DNA from: Xylaria sp. FL1777 | Taxonomy: Eukaryota > Ascomycota > Sordariomycetes > Xylariales > Xylariaceae | NCBI GenBank assembly: GCA_022578965.1 | Contig: MU400529.1 | Coordinates: forward strand, 248,001-312,000 | DNA length: 64,000 nt | Direction: 5' to 3' | Part shown: positions 21,532-33,300 of the stretch, one piece after another | Numbering within the stretch: the stretch's first letter is position 1 | How the letters are laid out: each line of letters opens with the position of its first letter | Notes under the pieces: generated by a model | The model's database searches: none | What the model saw: the letters and a program-made list of their open reading frames with translations, nothing else | Told to the model about the DNA's origin: nothing | Translations under genes and position numbers: made by a program

Positions 21532-23391
21532 TTTCTTTAAATAGTAAAAAATAAGCATACTTAGTAAGTTTATTAATAATAACTTATATTTTATTATATT
21601 ATACTTTTATAACTAAATTAATTAATAAAAATAATGCTGTAATAAAATCTTAAGTAATAGTATGTTATGCTTATTTAAATATTTATATAAATTATAGTAG
21701 TTTATAAAGCTTATATTAAGCTACTTTAGCTTTGTTGCAAATATTGCATTTTTTTATAATAAACTTAACTATATTTTATAGTTTTAAAAAATCATATTTT
21801 TTTTATAGTTGTTTAACTGTTTTTATTGCTTTTTAGTGTTTATATAATAAATATTTATAGAACTTTTTAATAAACTTGTTTTATAAAAATTCTAGTAAAT
21901 AAACTTTACGTTTATATATTAGCTTGTTATTTTTTAATTTTTTGTACTTTTATAGCTATATTAACTTTTTTAAGTTATAAGCTTATTATAGCTATATATC
22001 TATAAAGTCCTTAAATATAACTTTAACTTTTAAGCTTTTATTTTTTTAAGAATATAATATTTAAATGTTTCTTTTTAAAACCTTAAATCTTTTTTAACTT
22101 TGTTAGCTAAGTATGTTTGCTTAAATATTTTCTTTTTCTTTAATGTAACATATTTTAAAGTTAAATTTAAAGAAAAAAACCATTTAATTTTTATATTGTT
22201 TAGTAATTTCTTATGTAATTATAAATTTCGTTAAGTTTTAATAATCTAAATAAATCTTAATTAGTTTTATAGTTTTTATAAAAAACAGTTCTTACTTTTT
22301 AAGTGCTATAATAATTATAAACAGTTTTTTATTATATATAAAGTATTATAATGCTACGTTTTATAGTGCTTTAAAGTAATAAGCTACTAAGTGCTATTTT
22401 TTATTGTTTTTTAGTTGTTTTAAAACTTTTATAATTATATTATTTAAAGCATTTATTTTTAGCCTTTTTTTTTTTTATAAATTAGGTAATTTAACTATAA
22501 AGTTAAAAATAACTTTTAGTTTTAGTTCTTTGAAAGCTTTTTAAGCTTTTTTTAAAATTAAAAAAAATCTTTTTTTGTATTTTTTCTTTATATATTTTGT
22601 AAAATAAAACGCTATCTTTTTAAAGTTTTAAATTAATATTTAAATATAGTTCAAAAATCCTAATGCTTATTATATGTTTATAATAGTAGCTAAATTAAAT
22701 ATTTTCTAGTTTTATACTATATTAATTTTTAACTGTTAAATTTATATTTGTTTTAAAGTAATTATAAATCCTAAAAAGTTAATTTTTTATATATGCTATA
22801 TATATTTCTTTGTATTAAGTTATAATTTTGCTTGTTTAAGTGTTTTTAATACTTAAATTACGTGTTTTTTATGTTTTTCTAATGTTTTAAAATAAATTAG
22901 GATATTATTTAAATAAATAAACATAAATTTGTTTAAAAACTTCTATAGAATTATTATTATTATGTGTTAAAAGCTAGCTAATATGTTTTATAGTTTTTAT
23001 AGCATAACTATATACTTATATAATCTATATACTGTTTATATAGCAGTTTTTCATTTTTTTTCTTTAGCTATTTTAATAGCATAATATTTATTTAAAATAT
23101 TAATTACTATAAACCACTTTGCTTAGCTAATATTTTTTTTTATAATTATTAGCAAAGTAAAAAAGTATTTATTTATAATAATAATTACGTTTAATAGTTA
23201 GTAATTAACTACTATTTGCTATATTAGTTTTTTTTTTTTATTAATTAACTGTTTTTTATTTTTTATTTTAAGTATTAATACTATAAAGTATTTAGCAAAT
23301 AACTAAGATTCTTTTAAAAATCTTTTTGCTAAATTTTTTTAAATGTATTTTTATAAAGCGTTTGTTTTGTTTAAGCTTATATAGTATACTT
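21532..23391 (-). pseudogene. Q2 reverse transcriptase to integrase segment, RIP-decayed
   Basis: Pairs, inverted, with about 33,540-35,410 of Q1. The gypsy reverse-transcriptase box reads Y-L-N-N at 22,915-22,904 instead of Y-L-D-D, within the readable run KFMFIYLNNILIYF. Many stops. Upstream pol sequence continues at 29,811-29,260 beyond the R insertion, and downstream pol continues at 21,383 beyond the solo LTR. Confidence 0.88.
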
Positions 23392-23396
23392 AATAA

Positions 23397-23591
23397 TGTC
23401 AAATATAAGGGATTATATCTTAAGCCAGAATTACTTAACTAACGGGTATTTAAAGGTAAACCTATGTTAAAAAAACAGAGGCCCTTATATAAAACCTGCA
23501 TAGCTAGCAAATTGCGTTTATATAACAAAAACAACGCGCAATTAATACAACTAATAAACCTAATGTTATATGTTATTACTTATATTTAACA
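23397..23591 (+). repeat. 5' LTR of R
   Basis: 195 bp, starts TGTCAAATATAAGG and ends TATATTTAACA; pairs with 29,060-29,254. Confidence 0.93.
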
Positions 23592-26500
23592 ATTAAAAGT
23601 CTTATTGCAACTTTTAATTACTATTAAATAAGCTATTAGCTTAATTAAGTAATTAGCATATAAAAACCAGCTAATTAAAACGCAAAAATTGCGTTAAAAC
23701 ATCTAAATAATTTCTACTTATAGAACAAAAAGCTTAAAAGCAAAGCAGTTAGCTTAAACTTATAAAATTATATTATTTTAAACCTAAATATAAAAATATT
23801 ATAGCTAAAGCAACTTATAATGCTTAAAGTTAAAAACTATCCAAAAGTAGCAATAATACTAGCATTATTTATAAGGTCTTTATTAATAGTAAACTATAAA
23901 ACTATAAATTTAAAACTTTTATAAAGTATAACAAAAATAACTATTTTTAAACAAACTGTATATAATACTAATTTAAATAATTATAATGCAAAAATACGCA
24001 AATATATTAATTAAGTTAAAACTATTAACTAATTAAAAAACTAGATTTTTAAAACAATATTTTAAAACTATAAAAATATAATGCTAAAACTTATAAATAT
24101 ATTTAACGTGTAATATAATAAGCTTTGTACTATTAAAGCATACTTAAAAGAAAGCTTTATGTATTAAGCAAAGCTAGATTATAGATTATTTATTAATAAT
24201 AGCGCAAAATAACTACTAAAAGATCTAAAAATTTAAGCAACTAAATAAAAAGAAAAGCTAGCTTTAGTAGCAAAACATAAAGCTATAAATTTTACTAAGT
24301 TATATAATATAGCTATTAACCTAAAAAAAGCACTAAAAAAAAGCTACTAAAAATAAGTAATAGCATTTTAACAAATTAATTAACAAAAAATTAAAAACGG
24401 AACTTTTAATTATATTATAATTGCAGTAAACCTGCAAAACGAAGCAAGCATTAAGCTATTAGTTTAAAGCAAGCCACCTAAAAAAAAACCTTACAAAAAA
24501 AGCTTTTATATTTTCGGAAATACAAAAGAAGTAAACAATATAATTAAAGTAAAAAAACCTTTTAGTTGCTAAAAATTAGCAAAAAGAAATTAAAGTAACT
24601 TTTATAGCAAAAAATTATAAAAACGTAAAAAAAGCATAAAACCTAAGCGTTTTTAAGCAAATATTAATAATAAAAACATAAACTATAAGCTATATACTTA
24701 AAACTATTTATTAAATAAATATTAGTATGCTTTCTTAAAAATAACAAGTAAAAACTTTATATTTAATAAAACGGTTTAAGGAATAGTTCTATAAATGCTA
24801 AAGTTTAACCTAGAACTTTTAAAAAAAATTAAACAAATTCGAAAAAAAAAAACAAAGCAAAAAAAAGCTAAACTAAATGCTGATTAACTATTAAGAAAAC
24901 TAGCTTAAACTGCGTTTATAGCTAAAAACAAAACTAAAACAATATATAATTTTAAAAACTCTGCAATTTTAAACTTAAGCACTACAATATATATATTTAA
25001 TAAAGTTAGCAGATTTTTAAACTTTAGAAAAGCTAACCTAAATAATGCAGTATATATAAAAAATAAAGTTATTTTAATTAAAGGATTTAAAGAAGTAAAC
25101 ATACGTATTTAAGAACTAAAAAAACTAGAAGTTTTTTAGCTATATAATATAGCATTTTGCTTTATAATAGCCATTAATTTAATATTACTTCGAGTTTTTA
25201 ACTAGCTAAAATACTAATAAAATAACAAACTACTTATAAACCTTTTGCAACAAAAAAATAAGTTAACTTTATGCTGTTTATAAAACTAACTTAATTAATT
25301 CGTTATAGAATATTTTTTATTATTACTTAAAAAATATACTTTTTATATATAATAAAACAAACTTAACTTATATATAAAAAAGCCAATTTTACAAAAAGAT
25401 TTATTTAAGTAGCACCTTTAAATAAGCTATTTAAAACTTAAAGCAATATAACACTTAGTAACTTTATTTTAAAAAGTAAAGATTTACTAAGCTTTTAATA
25501 AAAGTAATAAAATAAAAACCACTTAGTGCAATATATACAAAGTATTAAAAATTAAACATTAAATTAATAAACAACTATAAAAAAAGCTAATAATAGCTAA
25601 TATATAACTAGCAATTAACTTTTATAATTATAAAAATCCTTAAAAAAATAAAGATAAAAAATAATATATAATGCTTATTATTAACTGATTTTTTAGCTTT
25701 ATTTTTAACTATTATTTATATAACTGGACATATTTATTAATTAAAACTATATTTACTTATTTAATCAAACATATATAAAATTACTATAAAACCAAAGTGT
25801 TAATAATAAAATGCAACAATAAAATAACTATAAATATAAAAAGCACTTCTAAATTTGCTTAGCATTTTTAAATAACTAAAGGAATTACTTTTAAAGTATT
25901 TTCTTTTAATACTTAAGCATTTAATAAAAGTGCTAAAAGGTTAAAAGGTATAATTAAAAAAAAGGCAAAATCTATAAAAAATAAATCCAAGTTGCTAATT
26001 TACCTTTAAGTAAAAATTGTTAAAGCTGCTATATACTTTTATAATTGCATTCCTAAGTATATTTACAACTAGAAAACTTTATACAAAAAATTCTACACTT
26101 ATTTCTAAATGCAAAACGGTATAGTTAAAAGAAACAAAGTACTTGTTTTATTACATTTAAAAATCTACAAATATAAAGCGTTTGCTATAACATTAATAGC
26201 TTAGCTAAAAACTAATAAAAAAAAAAAGCTTAATTTAAAGGCTTAAATAAAATATTTAGTTAAATATTAATTATTTATTACTTATTATATATAGTTACTA
26301 AAAGCTAACAAAGTTATTATAACTAAAAACGTTATATTTAATAAAAACATTATTTTCTTAAGAAATATTGATTTTTTAAAGAATAACTTTTTAAAAACTA
26401 TTAATAAGAAGTTTAAAGCTTTATTAGCTAAAATCACTTATTAATTCTATTTAAAGACTACTTAATAAACCTTTATTAATTTATACAAGAACTAAAAAGT

Positions 26501-29059
26501 ATACGCACTAATTAACCTTGCTAAAAAAGCAAAAAACAAAAATATTAGTAAAAACATAAATCAAAATAAAAACTTGCTATTATAAATTAATTACTTATAT
26601 ACTAAAGTAATATTTGCTTTTTACTTTATTTCTTTTAAATCTTTTGTTTACTATGCTTTTTTTAGTGCTATAATTAAAAAAGCTAGCTAAAAAAGAAATT
26701 TTATAAAAACTACTAGATTGCTTAATCTTACTTTAAGGTTTAAAAAAAGTTTTTAAATAACTTTTTTTAGAATTATAGCACGTAAAAGTTGCTAAAAAGC
26801 TACGTTTAATGTAGAACGCTTAATAACTGCAAAATTATAATATAGCATACTAGTAAGCAAAGCTAATAAAGCTAAATCTTTAAAAAGATTTTTAAGCTAT
26901 TTTAGTAGCAATATTAAATTTATTAAAAACAAAGAACTTATATTTTTTGCATAAAGTGCTGCTTATTATGCTTTACTTAAATCTATTTTAGAAATGCTAT
27001 TACTTATGCTTTTATAAAGTGCTATTTATTACGCTTTACTTAAATTTATTTTAGAAGTACTACTATTTGCGCTTTTATAAAATGTTGCTTATTATGCTTT
27101 ATTTAAATCTATTTTAAAAGTATTATTACTTGCACTTTTATAAAGTGCTACTTATTGCGCTTTACTTAAATCTATTTTAGAAATGCTGCTATTTGTGCTT
27201 TTACTAAGTGCTACTTTTAGCGCTTTAACTTATTTTATTCTAGAAAATGCTTTAGCACTTTAAAAATTAAACTTTATAAAGCTGCTTTAAACTAAATCTA
27301 GAATTTATTGCTAAAACCTTTTTTTACTTTTAAAGTAGCATAAAGATTTTAGTACTTATTTTATAAGCAAATACTTTAAGCAAGCTAAAAAGTTACACCT
27401 TTAAAGCTATAAAGAAATAAATATTTAAAAAGAAATTAATATATGTATTATTTATAAAAAACTAACTTTAAACTATATATAAATGTATATTTATAAGTTT
27501 AATAAGCATAGCTTTTATTAAAAATGTAAAGCTAAACTTATTATATAAAAAAACTAATAACTAGCTAATAAAAGAGAAAATACTTATGTATTTACTTTTG
27601 TAAGCAAATTATTTTAAACTTTTATAGCTATTATAGCTAAGTTTAATCTTAAACTAAAATAGTATAATGCAGTAAATGCTTTTATTAACGCAAAACTAAA
27701 TAAAAAAATCTATATATGTATACTTTTAAGCTACTACAAATTATAGATCTCTTTTAAACTTCTTTAAATATTATATAGCTTTTAAAAATTACTGCTTTTT
27801 TAGTAGCAAGAATTAACTTAATCCTTAAAATCTATAAGCTACTAAGTAATTTTTTACAAGCTATACTACTATACTAAGCAAAAAGTTTTTATTTTTATAT
27901 ATATAAACAATATTATTTTAGCTTATTAAAAAACTAAAAAAGCTATTATTTAATAAGCAATTTTCGAACTAAAGCGCTGCTATTAAATAATTAATAAAAA
28001 TAACCTTTTGTAGTTCTTTAGCATAAAAGTTATTTAAAATTGCAAAAAAGGCTTAATTTAGCTATTATAGTTCTTATATATTAAAAAAATTATTAAGCTT
28101 AAAAATAGATTTGTTTTTAAAGCTTATACCTTAATAAAGGCAAAAAAACTTAGTTTTTATAATAAACTAGCTATATAGCAAAAGATTTATTGCTACTAAA
28201 AGAAAATAAGTTTAATTATATATAGTACTATAATTATCCGACTTAATATTGCCTTTGGAGCATTTTAATTATTATAATTTAATTTAAATCCTAAACTAAA
28301 ACACTACAAGTTTGCTAATTAATTATTGTTTTACTTTAAAACTACTTAACACTACGCGCTTTAATTTAGAAACAAAAACAAGTTTGTTGTTATAAATAAT
28401 TCTTTTTTTATTAATAACACTTTTAACTGCAAAAGTTCGCAAGCTTACGTAATAAAATTATTTAGTAAAGTTATTAAATAAAAAACTAATAAACAGAATA
28501 TAATAATAATATTTATAACTAAAGCTAAACTTTTAGCGCTTGCTTAAGCTTTTAAAAAAGCAATGTTTATTAGTTAGTTAATCAAGAAATTAAAAGTTAC
28601 ATTAAATAACTAGCAAATTTAAATCTAGTGCAATAATTAATAAACAATTAAACTTATTATAAAAAATATTGCTACATTGCAAACAAAGCTACAATACGTA
28701 AATATTTATAATTACTAATTACAACAAAAAGTTCTTAATAGAACTTTAAAAGTTGAATATATTTCTATTACTAACATAATTATTAATAGTTTAACAAAAG
28801 CACTTTTTAAAAACAAATAAAATATTTTCTTAAAACAGCTTAACTTTATAAATATTAAAAATATCTAAAAATATTAAACACCTAAAAAAATACCAAAGAA
28901 AAAATAGAAAATACTTAAAAACTTACTAGAAAAAAGAAAATCGGATATATAAATAACTAAATAAATGCAATAAGTCTTTTTAGCTAGAAATAACTACTAA
29001 GGTTAAAACAAAATATATTCATAAAAATTATCCCTTAAGAAGTGCTTTTTAAAGAAGTA
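23592..29059 (+). pseudogene. R gag-pol, Ty1/copia order, RIP-decayed
   Basis: Integrase precedes reverse transcriptase, the copia order. Integrase-like reading lies at about 25,700-26,400, for example KVLIIKCNN and later KVIITKNVIFN. The reverse-transcriptase catalytic box reads Y-I-N-N at 27,900-27,911 (Asp to Asn twice). It is followed by a decayed LWFLG-type block near 28,010 with a stop for Trp. The RNase H end is readable at about 28,516-28,578 as TKAKLLALA-stop-AFKKAMFIS. In-frame stops throughout; no function remains. Confidence 0.88.
26952..27203 (+). repeat. 63-bp tandem repeat in the R polyprotein linker
   Basis: Four consecutive 63-bp units and a degenerate fifth reaching about 27,250. 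Units share blocks such as GCTTTACTTAAATCTATTTT and differ mainly by transitions. 63 bp is 21 codons, so the array kept frame. It lies between the integrase and reverse transcriptase regions. Confidence 0.9.
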
Positions 29060-29254
29060 TATTAAATATAAAGAATTATATTTTAAGCTAGAATTACTTA
29101 ACTAACAGGTATCTAAAAGTAGACCTATATTAAAGGGACAAAAGCCCTTATATAAAACTTGCGTAGCTAGCAAGTCGCGTTTATATAACAAGAATAACGC
29201 GCAATTAATACAACCAATGAACTTAATGTTACATGCTATCACTTATATTTAACA
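29060..29254 (+). repeat. 3' LTR of R
   Basis: 195 bp, gap-free partner of 23,397-23,591. Its first bases read TATT where the 5' copy has TGTC, a RIP-type change of the LTR end. Confidence 0.93.
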
Positions 29255-29816
29255 AATAAAGCTTTAATTAATATTTATCTTTAATAAAAATGTAATAGTT
29301 TTATAAGCTATGTTTAAAAAGTTCTTTTTTTTTTCTTTTTTTAAATAGTTTGTAAAATCTATAATATACTTTTGGTATTTTATTTAGGATTTCTTTTGCA
29401 ATTTTTCTGATTTTTTTGTTTTATTTTTTATTTTTTTACTTAATAATTTTAGCTTTTTATTAAATTAAAAAGTTACTAGTTTTTAACTATAATATTTCTA
29501 AAATAATGTTATAATTAAATATATTAGCAATATTTAATATAATTTGCTTTTTATATTTTTATATATATATATTAAAAGGCTTAGTTTTTTTAAGTATGCA
29601 ACTATTATTATAGCTAGAAGTACTTTTATTAAATCCTTTAATTTTTTAAGATCTTTACTTATATTTTCAAGAAATTTTATCTTGTTTTGCTACTTTAAGT
29701 AAAATTATATTAATTTATGCTCTTAAGTTAATTAAAGTATTATACTTTTTTCTTTAATATATAAGTTTAACCTTGAACTAATTTCTTTAGTTATTATATT
29801 AAACTTTACGTAAGGC

Positions 29817-30338
29817 TATTATAAAATGGGCTAACTAAGCTAATTAAAAGGCCATATGTAAAAAAAGCATACGTAAAAGAAGTCCTATTTGCTAAAGGGA
29901 TATATATTTAAACCACTATAAGGGTTTAGTGCATAAACTTAATAAACTTAAGTATTAAGTTTATTAAGCCTTAAACTTAATAAACTTAAGCGTTAAGTTT
30001 ATTAAGCCTTAGATTTAAAACGGTATAATATTAAGCTTATTAAAAAAAGCAACATTTATAAATTACTACTACTATTTTTTTTGTTTATATAATTACGCAC
30101 TTTTTATATTTAGTTACTTATTTAGTTTTTGCTTTTTAGTTATTAATTTTATTTTTTTATAACTGTTAAGCATTAATATATTTATTGCTTTTAATTTTTT
30201 AAAACTTTTATTAATGCATAGTAATAAAAGTTCTTTAAAAACTTTTTTAACGGACTACTGCTAAAAATTTTATTATTATTTATAAATTAAAACTTTAAAA
30301 GCAAACTTGTTATATTAATATATAATAAGTTTATTATA
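29817..30338 (+). repeat. 5' LTR of Q1
   Basis: 522 bp. Starts TATTATAAAATGGG and ends TTTATTATA, consistent with TG...CA ends after RIP. It contains two copies of a 38-bp unit beginning AAACTTAATAAACTTAAG, and shares only about its last 275 bp with the Q2 LTRs. Confidence 0.92.
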
Positions 30339-33300
30339 TTTTAATAGCTTTTTAATTAATAAAACTTAGTATATAAAACAAGTATTAGTATAAAAAAGTT
30401 AAATAATAGTTAGTTTATAAAATAAACTTTTAAAAGCATATTTAAAGAATATTTAAAAAACAAAAATGCTAAACAATATTATATAAGTAAACTTTACTTA
30501 ATAATTAATAAATTAAATCTAAATTATGTTATTAAAAACAAAAAGTCAAAAATTAAGTTTAAAAATCTTAAAAACTTTTAGAACTAATAATATATTAAAA
30601 CAACAAACTTTAGTATTTTTATTAGCTATTTTTATTAAAAAAAAAGCAATAGCAAAAAAAAAAAAATTAAGCAGCAATAATAAAAAAAAGCTAATATTAA
30701 TGCTAGTGCTATAAAATAAACTAGTTGCTTTAACTTAAAAAACAGCTTAAATACTAAATGTTATAACTTTTAAATTAGTATAAATATTAGCTATAATAAT
30801 TAAAGCAATAATAATAACTATTATTGCAGCAATAAATTAAAGCTTTAAACAAATAATTATATTATAATTAACTTTTATATTACTATTAATAAACCTAGCG
30901 TTTATTTTTATTATTATTATACTTAAAGTAATAACTTAAAATAAAAAACTTAACTTTTTATTACTACTGCTGCTTTTATTATTAAGATTTTTTATAATGT
31001 TAAAAATGCTAAATATTAAAAGTTTTAAACTTATTGCTTTAAGGCTTTATAATAAATCTACAAATATAAAAGCTTTTTTAATTTATATTAAACTTTATTT
31101 AAAATAGCATTTTATTATTATTATAAAAAAAAACCAAAAAGTAATAATTATTTTATAATTTTTGTTAAAAAAAGTACTAAAATAGTTTTAACTTATTTTA
31201 AAGGATTTTTTAAAAGCTAATAAGTTAACTAATTTTAAACTAGAAATAAAAAAGATTTTTAAAGATTATGTTAAGTTTAAAAATTAAATAAAAGCACTGT
31301 TTAAAAACACTTAAAAAATAAAATACGCAAAAAAAGCACTTTATTACTTAAAATAAACAAAAATAGTAGCAAATTATGCTATAAAATTTAAACAATTAGT
31401 AATAATTTTAAGATTGCTTAAGTTTATATTATTTTATTTATTTTATAGTAAACTTAAAACTTAAGTTTAAAACAAACTATATAAAATAAATAAACTAGCA
31501 AAAATTAATATATATATTAATATAGCTATTATAATTAATTAATAATTATTTAATTAGTACTTTAAAACTAAAAAAACTAAAAAAAACAAAAAAAAAACAC
31601 TTAAAAAAGTATTAAATAAAGATTTAAACAAATTAATAAAGTTTAAAAACAATAACTTTAAAACATGTTTAAAGTTAAATGTTATAACTACGGAAAAAAA
31701 AAACACTTTTAAAAATAATGCTAATTTAAGAAAAAAAACAGAAAAAAAAGCTATAAAAAGAAAAAGATCTTTTAGCTTAAAAAAAAAGTACAAGTTATAA
31801 AAATCTAAAATAACAAAAAATAACAAAATAACTTAAAAAATATATTTTTAAAGCAAAAGTATAAAATTGCTGTTTTAAGTTAAAACAAAAGTATTATATT
31901 AAATAAATCTAAATGCTTTATTTATATAAATTAAAATAAATAAGCATATAAATATTATTTAAAAGCTTTATAGTTATTAAAACAAATTGCAAAAAAATGT
32001 ATTTGCTATATAAACAATTAAAGTTATTTAATATATAACTTAAAAAAATAATTTAACTAAAAGTAGCAAATAATAAAAAATAATAAGTTAATATAATTAA
32101 TAAACTTATAAAACTATAAAAACTTTAAACTATTAAAGCTTAAAATATAGCTTAAAAAAAAGTTTTATTTAAAGAAATAAAACTATAATTATAAATAATA
32201 TAATTATTAAACTAATTATAAATTACTAAAGTATTTAGTTGCTAAATAAACTTAAAGAAATAAAACTTATAAAACTTTAAAATAAAAATAAATAAGATTA
32301 AAAGCTATAAAAAACATTATAAAAAAAGAACTAATAAAAATAAATAAAGTATTTTTATAGCTTAAATTGCTTTAAATATAATAAAACAAAAAAGCATTAA
32401 TAGTTAATATAAAAACTAATATGTTTTAAAAACTAGAACTAATAATTTAACTAATTACTAAAAATTATTACTATAATAAAACTATAATAAAAAATAATAA
32501 TAATATTTTATAACTAAAAAATTTAAAATATAATAAAATATTATAAAATTGCTATATAATATATTATTATTATTAATATTTACTTAACAAATTAAAAAAC
32601 AATTAGTTTTTTAAACAAATTACAAAAACAGAAATATAAAACTTTTATAAATTAAAGTGGTTAATTATAATTATAGTTTATTATAAAGATTTACAAAAAT
32701 TTATAACATTTAAAAAAGATTTTAATTGCATTTATAATACTATTTTAAAAAAATATAAAAATAACTACTATAAATATTACTAGCTAATTAAAGCATAATT
32801 ATATTAAAAAATAGTTACTAAAAGCAAAAAAGCTTAAAAACTACAATTTAAAGCTTAACTAAAAGCAAAAATAAAACAAAGTATAATAACGTTTGAAGTA
32901 CTAAATAAAACAAGCATTTAAACATTTTATAAAAAAAAATCAAAAAACGAAATAAATATTTACTAAAAAAGCAGCAAGTAGCTAAAAAAACTAAGGCCTT
33001 ACATAAAGTTTAATATAATAACTAAAAAAATTAATTCAAAATTAAACTTATATATTAAAAAAAAAAGTATAACACTTTAATTAATTTAAAAGCATAAGCT
33101 AACATAATTTTATTTAAAGTAGCAAAACAAAATAAAATTCTTTAAAAATATAAGCAAAAATCTTAAAAAATTAAAAGATTTAATAAAAGTACTTTTAGTT
33201 ATAATAACAGTTATATACTTAAAAAAACCAAGCTTTTTAATATATTTATATAAAAACATAAAAAACAAATTATATTAAATATTATTAATATATTTAATTA

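Larger units (their letters stand above)
23397..29254 (+). mobile_element. R: Ty1/copia retrotransposon inserted in Q2
   Basis: 5,858 bp with two 195-bp direct LTRs (23,397-23,591 and 29,060-29,254) and a perfect 5-bp target duplication AATAA (23,392-23,396 and 29,255-29,259). The two LTRs align without gaps, and every difference I see is a transition. The 5' LTR keeps its TG start and both LTRs keep their CA end. Removal of R and one duplication restores continuity with Q1 at about 33,535. Confidence 0.93.

Noticed and set aside
24905..25102. Short open frame on the minus strand in the AT-rich block (also 30526-30714, 31554-31826, 38734-39012, 46781-46999, 62084-62290)
   Set aside because: Chance frames or antisense shadows in decayed retroelements; composition is Lys/Asn/Ile/Phe/Leu only, and 31554-31826 and 38734-39012 are the two inverted copies of the same gag region read backwards.
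26952..27203. CRISPR-like regular repeats
   Set aside because: Units are directly adjacent without unique spacers and lie within a retrotransposon polyprotein.
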